A stretch of DNA of 37,977 nucleotides from CAYTEH01 sp964436765 (GTDB taxonomy: Bacteria > Patescibacteriota > Gracilibacteria > Peribacterales > Peribacteraceae), in assembly GCA_964436765.1 (NCBI GenBank), contig CAYTEH010000012.1, positions 1-37,977 on the forward strand, in the 5' to 3' direction. Positions 6,920 to 14,778 of the stretch are shown in pieces (positions within the stretch are counted from its first letter, which is position 1; each line of letters starts with the position of its first letter). Below the pieces are notes generated by a model, which saw only the letters and a list, made by a program, of their open reading frames with translations, did not search any database and was not told the origin of the DNA. Made by a program: the position numbers and the translations under genes.

Positions 6920-8930
6920 GAGTTTGAATAAACTTTCTGCGTGGTGCGACCTCACTGCCCATCAGGGTGGTGAAGACGGCATCGGCCTTCTCAGCGTCGT
7001 CCATCGTCACGCGGAGCATGATGCGGTTATCGGGATCCATCGTGGTGTCCCAGAGCTGTTCGGGGTTCATTTCTCCCAAACCTTTGTAGCGCTGGATGTT
7101 GGCCTTGCGCTTCTTGGGCGCAGCCTTCTTGCCTTTCGCCTCCTCCGCTGCCTCCCCGGCGTCGGCCACCTCTCCCCCTTCCTGGGCGTCCGGAATGTCG
7201 GTCTCCTGCATCTCGTCCGATCCGATGCCCCACTCTTTCATGATGCGCGCTTTCTCCTCGTCGTTATAGGCATACTGCACCTGCTTGTCTTTCTGAATCT
7301 TATAGAGCGGCGGCTGAGCGATGTAGAGATATCCGCCGTCGAGGAGCTCCGGAAAGTACCGGTAAAAGAGCGTCAGGAGCAGTGTGCGGATGTGTGCACC
7401 GTCGACGTCGGCGTCGGTCATGATCACGATGCGGTGGTACCGGAGCTTGGACACATCTTTAATTTCGCCCACTCCCATGCCGAGCGCGATGATGAGTGAC
7501 TTCACTTCGTTATTGGCGAGCATGCGATCGAGGCGTGCCTGCTCGACGTTCAGGATTTTTCCGCGCAGGGGCAGGATCGCCTGGAACTCGCGGTTGCGCC
7601 CCTGCTTGGCGGAGCCGCCGGCCGAGTCGCCCTCCACGATGTAGAGCTCGCACTGGCTCGGATCCTTGTTGCTGCAGTCGGCAAGCTTGCCCGGAAGCGT
7701 CATGCCTTCGAGCGCCCCTTTGCGGATGACGCTGTCGCGGGCGGCGCGGGCGGCCATGCGGGCACGGGCGGCAAGCAGACACTTGGCCACCATCTCCTTG
7801 GCTTCGCCAGGGTTCTCTTCCAGGTACTGACTCAGGCGCTCATTCACCACCGTTTCGACGGCGGTCTTCATCTCGGCGTTTCCGAGCTTGCCCTTCGTCT
7901 GGCCTTCGAACTGCGGCTCGCGCAGGCGCACAGCCACGACGGCCGTCAGTCCTTCGCGCACGTCATCGGCCGTCAGGTTCTCCTCCTTCTCTTTCAGGAT
8001 GCCGAATTGGCGGGCGTAGGCGTTGATGGTGCGCGTCAGCGCCGCCTTGAAACCGGTGAGATGGTGCCCGCCCTCTCCCGTGTGAATGTTGTTGGCGAAG
8101 CTGACCACATGCTCCTGGAACGATTGCGTGTACTGCATGGCGACTTCCACGAAACCTTCCGGCGTGTCTTTTTCGAACCAGATCGGGCTGCCGATCTTCT
8201 CCTTGGATTCGTTCAAGTGACCCACGTACGCCTTGATCCCGCCCTCGAAGTGGAAGCGGTACAGGCGCGGATACTGCTTGTCTTCCTCGGGACGCTCGAC
8301 ACGCGCATCCATGAGCGAAATCGTGATACCGCGCGTGAGATACGCCTGCTGACGGAGACGCGTGAGGAGCGTGTCCATGCTGAAGGTGAGCGTGTCGAAG
8401 ATCTCGTCATCGGGCCAGAAGCGGATGAGCGTTCCCCTCTTCTCGGTCTTCCCGGTCTTCTTGACGTCGTCCTGGGGCTTGCCCCGCTTGTACTCCTGCA
8501 CGTGTACATGACCGTCGCGGAAGACTTCCGCGCGCAATTTCACCGAGAGAGCGTTCACCACCGACGAACCGACTCCGTGCAGACCGCCCGAGACTTTGTA
8601 ACCGCTGTCGTCCCCGCCGAATTTGCCGCCGGCATGGAGCGTGGTAAGCACCACCTCCAGCGCCGATTTCTTGGCGGTCGGGTGCATGTCCACCGGAATA
8701 CCGCGTCCGTTGTCTTCCACCCCCACCGAACCATCATCGTGCAACGTCACGGTGATATCGTTGGCGTGACCTGCCATCGCCTCGTCGATGGAGTTGTCGA
8801 CGATTTCGTACACGAGGTGATGGAGCCCCCGCACATCGGTGGAACCGATGTACATGCCCGGACGCTTGCGAACGGGCTCGAGACCCTCGAGAACCTGGAT
8901 TTGTTGTGCGGAATAGTCGGATTTGGCCAT
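6888..8930 (-). CDS. gyrB: DNA gyrase subunit B
   Basis: The 680-residue protein is the ATPase subunit of a type IIA topoisomerase (gyrase B, or ParE). The GHKL ATPase domain shows EIVDNSIDEAMAGH, DNGRGIPVDMHP and LHGVGSSVVNALS. The transducer carries the usual KTAVETVV-type region. The Toprim domain shows YIVEGDSAGGSAKQGRNR, MTDADVDGAHIRTLLLT and QPPLYKI. The C-terminus carries RYKGLGEMNPEQLWDTTMDP. A low-complexity Glu/Ala/Lys linker (~residues 575-610, ending GKKAAPKKRKAN) separates the Toprim core from the YKGLGEM block and replaces the compact segment usual there. A promoter ends 9 nt before the ATG. GyrB is preferred over ParE from the motif set, but no partner gyrA/parC is in the window. 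Confidence 0.93.
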   Translation of the reverse strand: MAKSDYSAQQIQVLEGLEPVRKRPGMYIGSTDVRGLHHLVYEIVDNSIDEAMAGHANDITVTLHDDGSVGVEDNGRGIPVDMHPTAKKSALEVVLTTLHAGGKFGGDDSGYKVSGGLHGVGSSVVNALSVKLRAEVFRDGHVHVQEYKRGKPQDDVKKTGKTEKRGTLIRFWPDDEIFDTLTFSMDTLLTRLRQQAYLTRGITISLMDARVERPEEDKQYPRLYRFHFEGGIKAYVGHLNESKEKIGSPIWFEKDTPEGFVEVAMQYTQSFQEHVVSFANNIHTGEGGHHLTGFKAALTRTINAYARQFGILKEKEENLTADDVREGLTAVVAVRLREPQFEGQTKGKLGNAEMKTAVETVVNERLSQYLEENPGEAKEMVAKCLLAARARMAARAARDSVIRKGALEGMTLPGKLADCSNKDPSQCELYIVEGDSAGGSAKQGRNREFQAILPLRGKILNVEQARLDRMLANNEVKSLIIALGMGVGEIKDVSKLRYHRIVIMTDADVDGAHIRTLLLTLFYRYFPELLDGGYLYIAQPPLYKIQKDKQVQYAYNDEEKARIMKEWGIGSDEMQETDIPDAQEGGEVADAGEAAEEAKGKKAAPKKRKANIQRYKGLGEMNPEQLWDTTMDPDNRIMLRVTMDDAEKADAVFTTLMGSEVAPRRKFIQTHAKTVTNLDV

Positions 8931-8939
8931 AGCGGAACG

Positions 8940-8968
8940 AGTCTATAGAGGGAGTTCCGGGGAGGCAA
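8940..8968 (-). promoter_or_regulatory. gyrB promoter
   Basis: On the minus strand TTGCCT (8968-8963), a 17-nt spacer and TAGACT (8945-8940) precede the gyrB ATG by 9 nt. The mRNA leader would be 0-3 nt, with no room for a Shine-Dalgarno site. Confidence 0.65.
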
Positions 8969-9098
8969 CGGGATGACCCGGGCGAACGGAATGCAGAATG
9001 GTGGAAGAGTAAAAATATGGCCCTATCACTCTTTCCTGGCGTTCATGCCTCAAAAACAGAATTGTTCCTCTTTGCCCCTTCGGCCTCGTCGTTTTCCC

Positions 9099-9127
9099 TT
9101 GCGCCAGCCCCCCCGCTCTATTACAGT
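9099..9127 (+). promoter_or_regulatory. rpsU promoter
   Basis: TTGCGC (9099-9104), a 17-nt spacer and TACAGT (9122-9127) lie 11 nt before the ATG at 9139. The predicted leader is only about 4 nt. Confidence 0.6.
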
Positions 9128-9138
9128 ATTCCGGCCCT

Positions 9139-9354
9139 ATGGCTATCTACGCAATCAAGAAAGGCGACGAATCGGCAGACCGCCTGCAGCAGCGCTTCAA
9201 AAAGCAGGTGCAGAAGACAAACCTGCTCAAGGTGCTGCGCGAGCGCAAGAGCTACAAAAAGCCCCTCACGCGCCGCCTCCAGCGCATCCGCGCCCTCAAG
9301 CGCGAGCAGTACCGCCAGGAGAACCGCAAGAAGCAATTTTATTCGAACATGTAA
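9139..9354 (+). CDS. rpsU: Small ribosomal subunit protein bS21
   Basis: The 71-residue, very basic protein matches bS21. It has an N-terminal strand (AIYAIKKGDESADR), a helix LQQRFKKQVQKTNLLKVL, the conserved RERKSYKKPLTRR turn, then a long Arg/Lys helix. The SYKKP turn aligns with the family's conserved EFYEKP-type block. bS21 sits near the 3' end of 16S rRNA, by the anti-Shine-Dalgarno region, and helps initiation. This is of note here because Shine-Dalgarno sites are scarce in the window. The gene is monocistronic with its own promoter. Confidence 0.85.
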   Translation: MAIYAIKKGDESADRLQQRFKKQVQKTNLLKVLRERKSYKKPLTRRLQRIRALKREQYRQENRKKQFYSNM

Positions 9355-9418
9355 TACCGCACATCACCGCTTCCAGACGAATCAAGAGTTGTGAGATGAC
9401 GCCGCGTTTTTCATCCCC

Positions 9419-9424
9419 TACTCT
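9419..9424 (+). promoter_or_regulatory. Putative -10 box of the coiled-coil gene
   Basis: TACTCT ends 9 nt before the ATG at 9434. No convincing -35 was found at standard spacing. Confidence 0.4.
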
Positions 9425-9433
9425 TCGCTTTCT

Positions 9434-9805
9434 ATGGCAAGCAGCCGCGTCACCAACAGCATAATCCTCAAGAAAATTGATTCGATGAAAGAGGGACTTA
9501 TGGATCAAATGAGCACTATGAATGAGGGACTCATGAGACGAATGGACTCCATGAAAATAGAACTGGAAAAAACAATCGACGATACAATCGATGCTAATAC
9601 AAAGTTGCTTCTGGATCACATGCGGGGCATGAAGTACGGCCTTGAAGAACGATTCAAAGGACTTGAGTCGAAGGTGGATAATAGATTTGCCGAGGTGCAT
9701 GCCCGTCTCGATGAAAACGATACCCGCATGGATTGGCTGCGGGATCAGCTTGTTGTCGTGGTCCGTGCTCAAGCGATTCACGAGAAAAAGCTGGCACGGC
9801 TGTAG
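9434..9805 (+). CDS. Small coiled-coil protein, 123 aa
   Basis: The product is nearly all helical with heptad-like spacing. It has repeated Met-rich units (MKEGLMDQMSTMNEGLM, RRMDSMKIELEK) at residues ~18-45, then FKGLESKVDNRFAEVHARLD near residues ~74-93, a pattern common in small 'hemolysin XhlA-like' or DUF-type coiled coils. There is no signal peptide or transmembrane segment. The two MNEGLM-like units suggest internal duplication. The function is unknown; a structural or oligomerising role is possible. Its 3' end is 2 nt from the stop of the convergent gene. Confidence 0.6.
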   Translation: MASSRVTNSIILKKIDSMKEGLMDQMSTMNEGLMRRMDSMKIELEKTIDDTIDANTKLLLDHMRGMKYGLEERFKGLESKVDNRFAEVHARLDENDTRMDWLRDQLVVVVRAQAIHEKKLARL

Positions 9806-9807
9806 AA

Positions 9808-10194
9808 TCACTGTGTACTTCCGTCGCCCCTGAAGAACGTGCGAAGCCAGTCACGAACCGTGGCGGCCGCATGAGCCAAGACAAGGAGAGCACTCTTTTC
9901 GTAATCAAAAGGATCCTGCAGGTGCGAGGAAAGCTGCAGCGAATCGATCACATGCCGAGTTTCCTGATCATAGTTTGCACGATTGCCCTTGATCCATTCG
10001 CGCCAGTACGGATCCTTCCACAGGTCGTTTTGTTGCCCGGGATCCATCTCCGGAAACGCATCCAGGATGATCTGCCTGAAATCTTCCTTGGGATCCCGGG
10101 TGAATGTGATCATTGCCGGATCCCGGCTCAGTGCTGCCCGCACGATCTTTTCATGTTCGCCCGCTGGTGCCTCCGGTACGGAATTCGTATCCAT
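9808..10194 (-). CDS. Hypothetical acidic protein, 128 aa
   Basis: I do not recognise this family. The protein is soluble and acidic, with Trp/Asp-rich segments (DLWKDPYWREWIKGNR) and a C-terminal hydrophobic helix (SALLVLAHAAATVRDWLR). ATGs at 10209 and 10194 are possible starts. A perfect TATAAT overlaps the first one (10208-10213), so only the second (MDTNSVPEAP) can lie downstream of the expected transcription start. It is divergent from the Ca2+ ATPase gene with about 50 nt between them, so the two may share control. Confidence 0.55.
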   Translation of the reverse strand: MDTNSVPEAPAGEHEKIVRAALSRDPAMITFTRDPKEDFRQIILDAFPEMDPGQQNDLWKDPYWREWIKGNRANYDQETRHVIDSLQLSSHLQDPFDYEKSALLVLAHAAATVRDWLRTFFRGDGSTQ

Positions 10195-10207
10195 GTCAGA
10201 TGCTTTC

Positions 10208-10213
10208 ATTATA
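10208..10213 (-). promoter_or_regulatory. -10 box of the acidic protein gene
   Basis: Perfect TATAAT on the minus strand, 13 nt before the ATG at 10194. It covers the ATG at 10209 and so decides the start. Confidence 0.55.
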
Positions 10214-10246
10214 GAAAAAAAATGGATTTTGCTCTAGTCTGAAGCC

Positions 10247-12922
10247 ATGAAACCTTCCACCCCCTCCCTGCAAACTCCCTGGCACACGCTGCCGGCAACC
10301 GATGTTTTATCGAAGCTCGGTACGACTGCCGACCGCGGCCTTTCGGCCGATGGCGCAGCCAGGCTCCTCACAGAGTACGGCCAGAACAAACTGAAAGAAG
10401 GAAAGAAAATCTCCGCGCTCGCGCTGCTGGCCGAGCAGTTCAAGAACGTGCTCGTCATCATCCTGCTCCTCGCGACCCTCATGTCGGGGTTCCTCGGCCA
10501 CGAAGTGGAGGCAATAACCATCGCCATCATCGTGCTCCTCGCAGTGTTCCTTGGGTTCATCCAGGAATTTAGGGCAGAGAAGGCGATGGAAGCGCTCAAG
10601 TCCATGGCCGCTCCGAACGCGACGGTGATCCGGGGTGGCGAACAGATGAAGATTCCGGCGGCGGACCTCGTGCCGGGCGACGTGATCCTGCTCGCCGCGG
10701 GCGACCGCGTGCCGGCCGACGCGCGCATCATCGAACAGGCGAACCTGCGCACCGACGAGGCGGCATTGACAGGAGAGTCGCTGCCATCGGAGAAGAGCGA
10801 TGAGATCATTCCGAACCCCGGCGCCCCCGTGGGCGACCGCAAGAACATGGTGTACGGCGGCACCTCGGTAAGCCACGGACGCGGCAAAGCGGTCGTGACC
10901 GGCACCGGAATGCAGACGGAATTCGGCGCGATCGCCAAAATGCTCGACGACGTCGAAACCGACGAAACGCCGCTCCAGAAGAACCTCGACAAAGTGGGCA
11001 AGACGCTCGCCAAAGTCGCGCTGGGCGTCGTGATCGTCATCAGCGCCATCGGGCTCTGGAGAGGACAATCGCTCATCGACATCTTCATCTTCGGCATCGC
11101 GCTCGCGGTGGCCGTGGTGCCCGAAGCGCTGCCCGCGGTCGTCACCATCTCGCTGGCTATCGGCGTGCAACGGATGGTCAAACGTCACGCGCTCATCCGC
11201 AAGCTGCCGGCCGTTGAAACGCTCGGCTGCACGTCGGTGATCTGCACCGACAAAACCGGCACGCTCACAAAGGACGAAATGACCGTGCGCGAGATCTACG
11301 TGACGGGCAAGACCTACGAGGTCTCCGGCAGCGGCTACGTGCCCTCGGGCAGGTTCACGGTAGAGGGCGAAGGAGTCGATATCGGCGCGGGGCTCACTGA
11401 ACTCCTGCGCGGCGGCGTGCTCTCATCTGATGCGACGATGGTCGTGAAGAACGGCCAGCCCGATATCCTGGGCGACCCCACCGAAGGCGCCATCGTCGTC
11501 GCAGCGGCCAAGGCCGGCATCCGGAAGGAGGACCTTGATGCGCAATTCCCGCGCATCGGCGAAATCCCCTTCAGTTCCGAAACCAAGCGGATGACGACCC
11601 TGCACAAGGAGGATGGCGAGAACACGATCGCCTACACCAAAGGCGCGCCCGAGATGATGCTGCCCCTGTGCACCCGCATGTGGGGCGAGAACGGAGAGCA
11701 GCCGATGACCGACGCGGACCGTAAAAATATTCTCGACGCCGCAGGGGCCATGGCGACGAAAGCACTCCGTGTGCTTGCGATCGCGCGCAAGGGAGACAGT
11801 GCGCTCGAGGAATCGCAGAGAGGCATGAAGTTCATCGGACTCGTTGGGATGATCGATCCGCCGCGCCCCGAGGCCAAAGCCGCCATTGCGCAGTGCAAAA
11901 CGGCAGGCATCAGGGTGGTGATGATCACGGGCGACCACCCGGTGACGGCGGGCGCGATCGCGCGCGAGCTCGGGATTTCGGACGATGGAAATGCCGTGAC
12001 GGGAGTGGAACTGGAAGCCATGGATGAGGCCGCGCTCATGAAGCGCATCGGCGATGTCCGCGTCTACGCGCGCGTCTCCCCCGCCCACAAGCTGCGCATC
12101 GTCACGGCACTCCAGAGCCGGGGCCAGATCGTGGCGATGACCGGCGACGGTGTGAACGACGCGCCGGCACTGAAGAAGGCGGATATCGGCGTGGCCATGG
12201 GCATCACAGGCACGGACGTGAGCAAGGAAGCGGCGGCGATGACGCTCACGGACGACAACTTCGCCTCGATTGTCGCGGCCGTGGAAGAAGGCCGCGGGAT
12301 CTTCGGCAACATCAAGAAGTACCTGATGTATCTTTTGAGCTCGAACATCGGCGAAATCATCATCATGACGGGAGCCACGCTCCTTGGCTGGCCGCTCCCC
12401 CTCTCCGCCGTGCAGCTCCTGTACTTGAACCTCGCCACCGACGGGTTCCCGGCACTTGCGCTCGCGGTTGATCCTCCGGAGCGTGACCTGATGCGCCAGC
12501 CGCCGCGCGACCCGAACACGGGCATCTTCACAAAACGCGTGATGGCCCTGATGCTCACGGGCAGCGTCTGGCTCGCATTTCTCATCCTCAGCATGTTCTG
12601 GTGGGCAACGCACACCGAGCGCGGACTGCAGGAATCGATGACCATGGCGTTCGTCCTGCTCGTGACCTGCGAATTCATAAAGGCCTACAACTTCCGCTCC
12701 GATCACCTGAGCATGTTCCGCGGAACCTTCAGCAACAAGTGGCTCAATATCGCCATTCTGTGGGAAATACTCCTGCTGCTTGCAATCGTCTACGTGCCGT
12801 TCCTGCAGGTCGCATTCAAAACCTTCCCGCTCACGCTGGAAGACTGGGCCATCATCATCGCACTGGCCTTGACCATCATTCCGGTGCTGGAGCTTGCAAA
12901 ATGGGTGCTCAGAAGGTTTTAA
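10247..12922 (+). CDS. Calcium-transporting P-type ATPase (P2A, SERCA/PacL type)
   Basis: The 891-residue pump couples ATP hydrolysis to cation export. It has the N-terminal cation ATPase region, the TGES actuator motif, phosphorylation motif DKTGTLT with Asp335, MITGDHPVTAGAIA, and hinge MTGDGVNDAPALKKADIG. About ten membrane helices can be drawn. Ion-site residues match SERCA: PEALP in M4 (the E309 equivalent), SSNIGE in M5 (N768, E771), LNLATDG in M6 (N796, T799, D800) and a Glu in VTCEFIKAYN of M8 (E908). Both Ca2+ sites therefore look complete. This argues for Ca2+ rather than Na+/K+ or Mg2+ transport. No -10 box at the usual distance is obvious. The stop overlaps the convergent gene's stop by 4 nt. 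Confidence 0.93.
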   Translation: MKPSTPSLQTPWHTLPATDVLSKLGTTADRGLSADGAARLLTEYGQNKLKEGKKISALALLAEQFKNVLVIILLLATLMSGFLGHEVEAITIAIIVLLAVFLGFIQEFRAEKAMEALKSMAAPNATVIRGGEQMKIPAADLVPGDVILLAAGDRVPADARIIEQANLRTDEAALTGESLPSEKSDEIIPNPGAPVGDRKNMVYGGTSVSHGRGKAVVTGTGMQTEFGAIAKMLDDVETDETPLQKNLDKVGKTLAKVALGVVIVISAIGLWRGQSLIDIFIFGIALAVAVVPEALPAVVTISLAIGVQRMVKRHALIRKLPAVETLGCTSVICTDKTGTLTKDEMTVREIYVTGKTYEVSGSGYVPSGRFTVEGEGVDIGAGLTELLRGGVLSSDATMVVKNGQPDILGDPTEGAIVVAAAKAGIRKEDLDAQFPRIGEIPFSSETKRMTTLHKEDGENTIAYTKGAPEMMLPLCTRMWGENGEQPMTDADRKNILDAAGAMATKALRVLAIARKGDSALEESQRGMKFIGLVGMIDPPRPEAKAAIAQCKTAGIRVVMITGDHPVTAGAIARELGISDDGNAVTGVELEAMDEAALMKRIGDVRVYARVSPAHKLRIVTALQSRGQIVAMTGDGVNDAPALKKADIGVAMGITGTDVSKEAAAMTLTDDNFASIVAAVEEGRGIFGNIKKYLMYLLSSNIGEIIIMTGATLLGWPLPLSAVQLLYLNLATDGFPALALAVDPPERDLMRQPPRDPNTGIFTKRVMALMLTGSVWLAFLILSMFWWATHTERGLQESMTMAFVLLVTCEFIKAYNFRSDHLSMFRGTFSNKWLNIAILWEILLLLAIVYVPFLQVAFKTFPLTLEDWAIIIALALTIIPVLELAKWVLRRF

Positions 12923-13782
12923 AGGTACGCGTGCTCCAGGATCTTCCAGACCTCATGCAAGCCCCAGGCCGCAAGGCCGACGAACGCGAGCGATCCGAGG
13001 AAACTGATCACCGGCTGCTTCACCACTTTGATGGTGGTATCGGGAGACAGGAACAACGCGATATTGAGAATCAGGTGCCCGAGCAGCACGCCCACCGCGA
13101 ACCCGTACACGTGCACGATAGAAAAGAGCGGAACGTAGCCGGCAAAGTCATCCAGACCCAGAATGAACGGAATGGTTCCCGAGAAAAAGATCAGGCCGAT
13201 CCACCCGTACTTCTTCGTCGTATTCAGGGACGCATGCGGCACGATACGGTGTAACACAGGCGAAAAGAAACGATTCACGGGCCGCAGGACCATGTCGCAG
13301 ACATCCACCGCTTTGCGGAAAAGCCGCGGATACCGGGCGTCCTCGGTTTTCGCGTGCTCCAGGCCGTCTTCGGCCAGCTTCAGCAGAACGAGGGACGCAA
13401 TGAGCACCATGATCGCCAGCAACCAGTCGACATTCCGGAAAAAATTCCAGATGGCCAGAATGACGAACGTCCCGAGCGCGTTGCCCGCTGCCGTACCGCA
13501 TTCGATGGCGATGCGGTTTTTCCACCCCGGGTGCGTGCGCATCAGGTGTCCAATGAAGATGGCAAAATCTATGGATGTTTTCAGGTAGATCGTCATGCCC
13601 ACGAGTACGTCCTGGAGCAGGATGAACCCCGATATGTGCTCGTTGGAACCGAAAGAATTAAGCAGGAGGATCTCGCCGTACAGTACAGCCCACATGGCGG
13701 CAAAGACGACGAACGTGAGTGCGAGCGGAATGCCCTGTTCAATACAAAATTTTTTCAACGGGTGGGATGTAAAAGGGGTCAC
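12919..13782 (-). CDS. Polytopic membrane protein, 287 aa
   Basis: The product has about seven hydrophobic segments, including PLALTFVVFAAMWAVLYG, FVILAIWNFF, WLLAIMVLIASLVLLKLA, WIGLIFFSGTIPFILGL, FAVGVLLGHLILNIALFL and SFLGSLAFVGLAAWGL. Acidic and polar residues lie within or near membrane segments (TSIDFAIFIGHLMRTHPG, SGTIPFILGLDD), a pattern seen in small-ion or metabolite exporters. I cannot assign a family. The start is a GTG at 13782; a TGCTATTCT element ends one base before it, so the true start may be further in. Its 3' end overlaps the Ca2+ ATPase tail by 4 nt. Confidence 0.7.
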   Translation of the reverse strand: MTPFTSHPLKKFCIEQGIPLALTFVVFAAMWAVLYGEILLLNSFGSNEHISGFILLQDVLVGMTIYLKTSIDFAIFIGHLMRTHPGWKNRIAIECGTAAGNALGTFVILAIWNFFRNVDWLLAIMVLIASLVLLKLAEDGLEHAKTEDARYPRLFRKAVDVCDMVLRPVNRFFSPVLHRIVPHASLNTTKKYGWIGLIFFSGTIPFILGLDDFAGYVPLFSIVHVYGFAVGVLLGHLILNIALFLSPDTTIKVVKQPVISFLGSLAFVGLAAWGLHEVWKILEHAYL

Positions 13783-13835
13783 GAGAATAGCAGAAACGAT
13801 TCATATACATGAAGACGAACTGTCCCGCATCTTCT

Positions 13836-14762
13836 TTAATCGAGCGCCGCCTTGCTTGCGCTCAGTTCCGCCAGTTCCGCTGTAATGATCGACTGACGGC
13901 TCTGGTTGTAGGTCAGGGTGAGGTCCCCGAGAAGATCGGACGCGTTTTCGGAGGCGTTGCGCATCGCCACCATGCGGGCGGAATGCTCCGAGGCAGCGGT
14001 TTCGAGCACGGCCTGGTACACCTGGAGCTCGGTGAGCTGCGGCAGGATGGCATTGAGCACTTCGGCCTCGGACGGCTCAAAGACGTACTGGGTTTTGGGA
14101 AGCGGCGCGTTCAGTGCCGCCTGTTCTTCCTTCGTCATGCGGCGTTCAGGGAGGATGTCGTCGATCATTTTGCGAACGCCCTCCTCCGAGAACGGCAGCA
14201 GCGCCTTGACGGTGGGTTCCTGTACGAGCGCCGAGATGAAGTCGCTGTAGACGAGTACCACTCGGTCGTAGTTCCCGCCGAGGAAACTGTCGATCACGAG
14301 CTTGCTCACAGGAAGCACGTCGCGGAACTGCGGATGGTTGCTCTGGGCCGGGAATGCGGCGATGATCTTCTGGCCCGTACGAGCCAAAAACTGCTGCGCC
14401 TTGCGTCCGACGGCGATAAACTCGATCTCCTGGCCGCTGTCGCGCGCGCGGGCGGCGTACTGTGCTGCCGTCTTCAGGATATGGCTGTTCAGGCTTCCGC
14501 AGAGCCCGCGATCGGAGGTGAACACCGCCATCAGGAGGCGCTGCGCGTCCCGGTTCTGCAGGAGCGGGTGCTCGCCGGCATGCACGTGCGCAAGCTTGCG
14601 CAAAATCGTCCAGGCCGCCACGGCGTAGCGTCGGAGCAGCGTGGCGTTCTGCACTGCCTTGCGCATCTTGGACGCGGCCACCAGCTCCATGGCTTTGGTC
14701 ACCTGGCGCGTCGATTTGATCGCCTTGATCTTGCGCCGGAGGTCGCGGAGGTTGTTGGCCAT
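13836..14762 (-). CDS. atpG: ATP synthase F1 subunit gamma
   Basis: The 308-residue central-stalk subunit starts MANNLRDLRRKIKAIKSTRQ, the conserved N-terminal helix of gamma. The VTKAMELVAASKMRKA block follows, then the Rossmann-like middle (FTSDRGLCGSLN). The C-terminal helix carries ASEHSARMVAMRNASENASD and LTLTYNQSRQSIITAEL, the part that turns inside the alpha3-beta3 head. The frame is open further upstream, but the ATG at 14762 fits the family. It follows atpA by 16 nt and is the last gene of this block; atpD and atpC are not downstream as is usual. Confidence 0.95.
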   Translation of the reverse strand: MANNLRDLRRKIKAIKSTRQVTKAMELVAASKMRKAVQNATLLRRYAVAAWTILRKLAHVHAGEHPLLQNRDAQRLLMAVFTSDRGLCGSLNSHILKTAAQYAARARDSGQEIEFIAVGRKAQQFLARTGQKIIAAFPAQSNHPQFRDVLPVSKLVIDSFLGGNYDRVVLVYSDFISALVQEPTVKALLPFSEEGVRKMIDDILPERRMTKEEQAALNAPLPKTQYVFEPSEAEVLNAILPQLTELQVYQAVLETAASEHSARMVAMRNASENASDLLGDLTLTYNQSRQSIITAELAELSASKAALD

Positions 14763-14778
14763 GGTGGGGATGCTCGCG

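Noticed and set aside
11423..12706. Long minus-strand ORF opposite the Ca2+ ATPase
   Set aside because: It is antisense to conserved P-type ATPase motifs.
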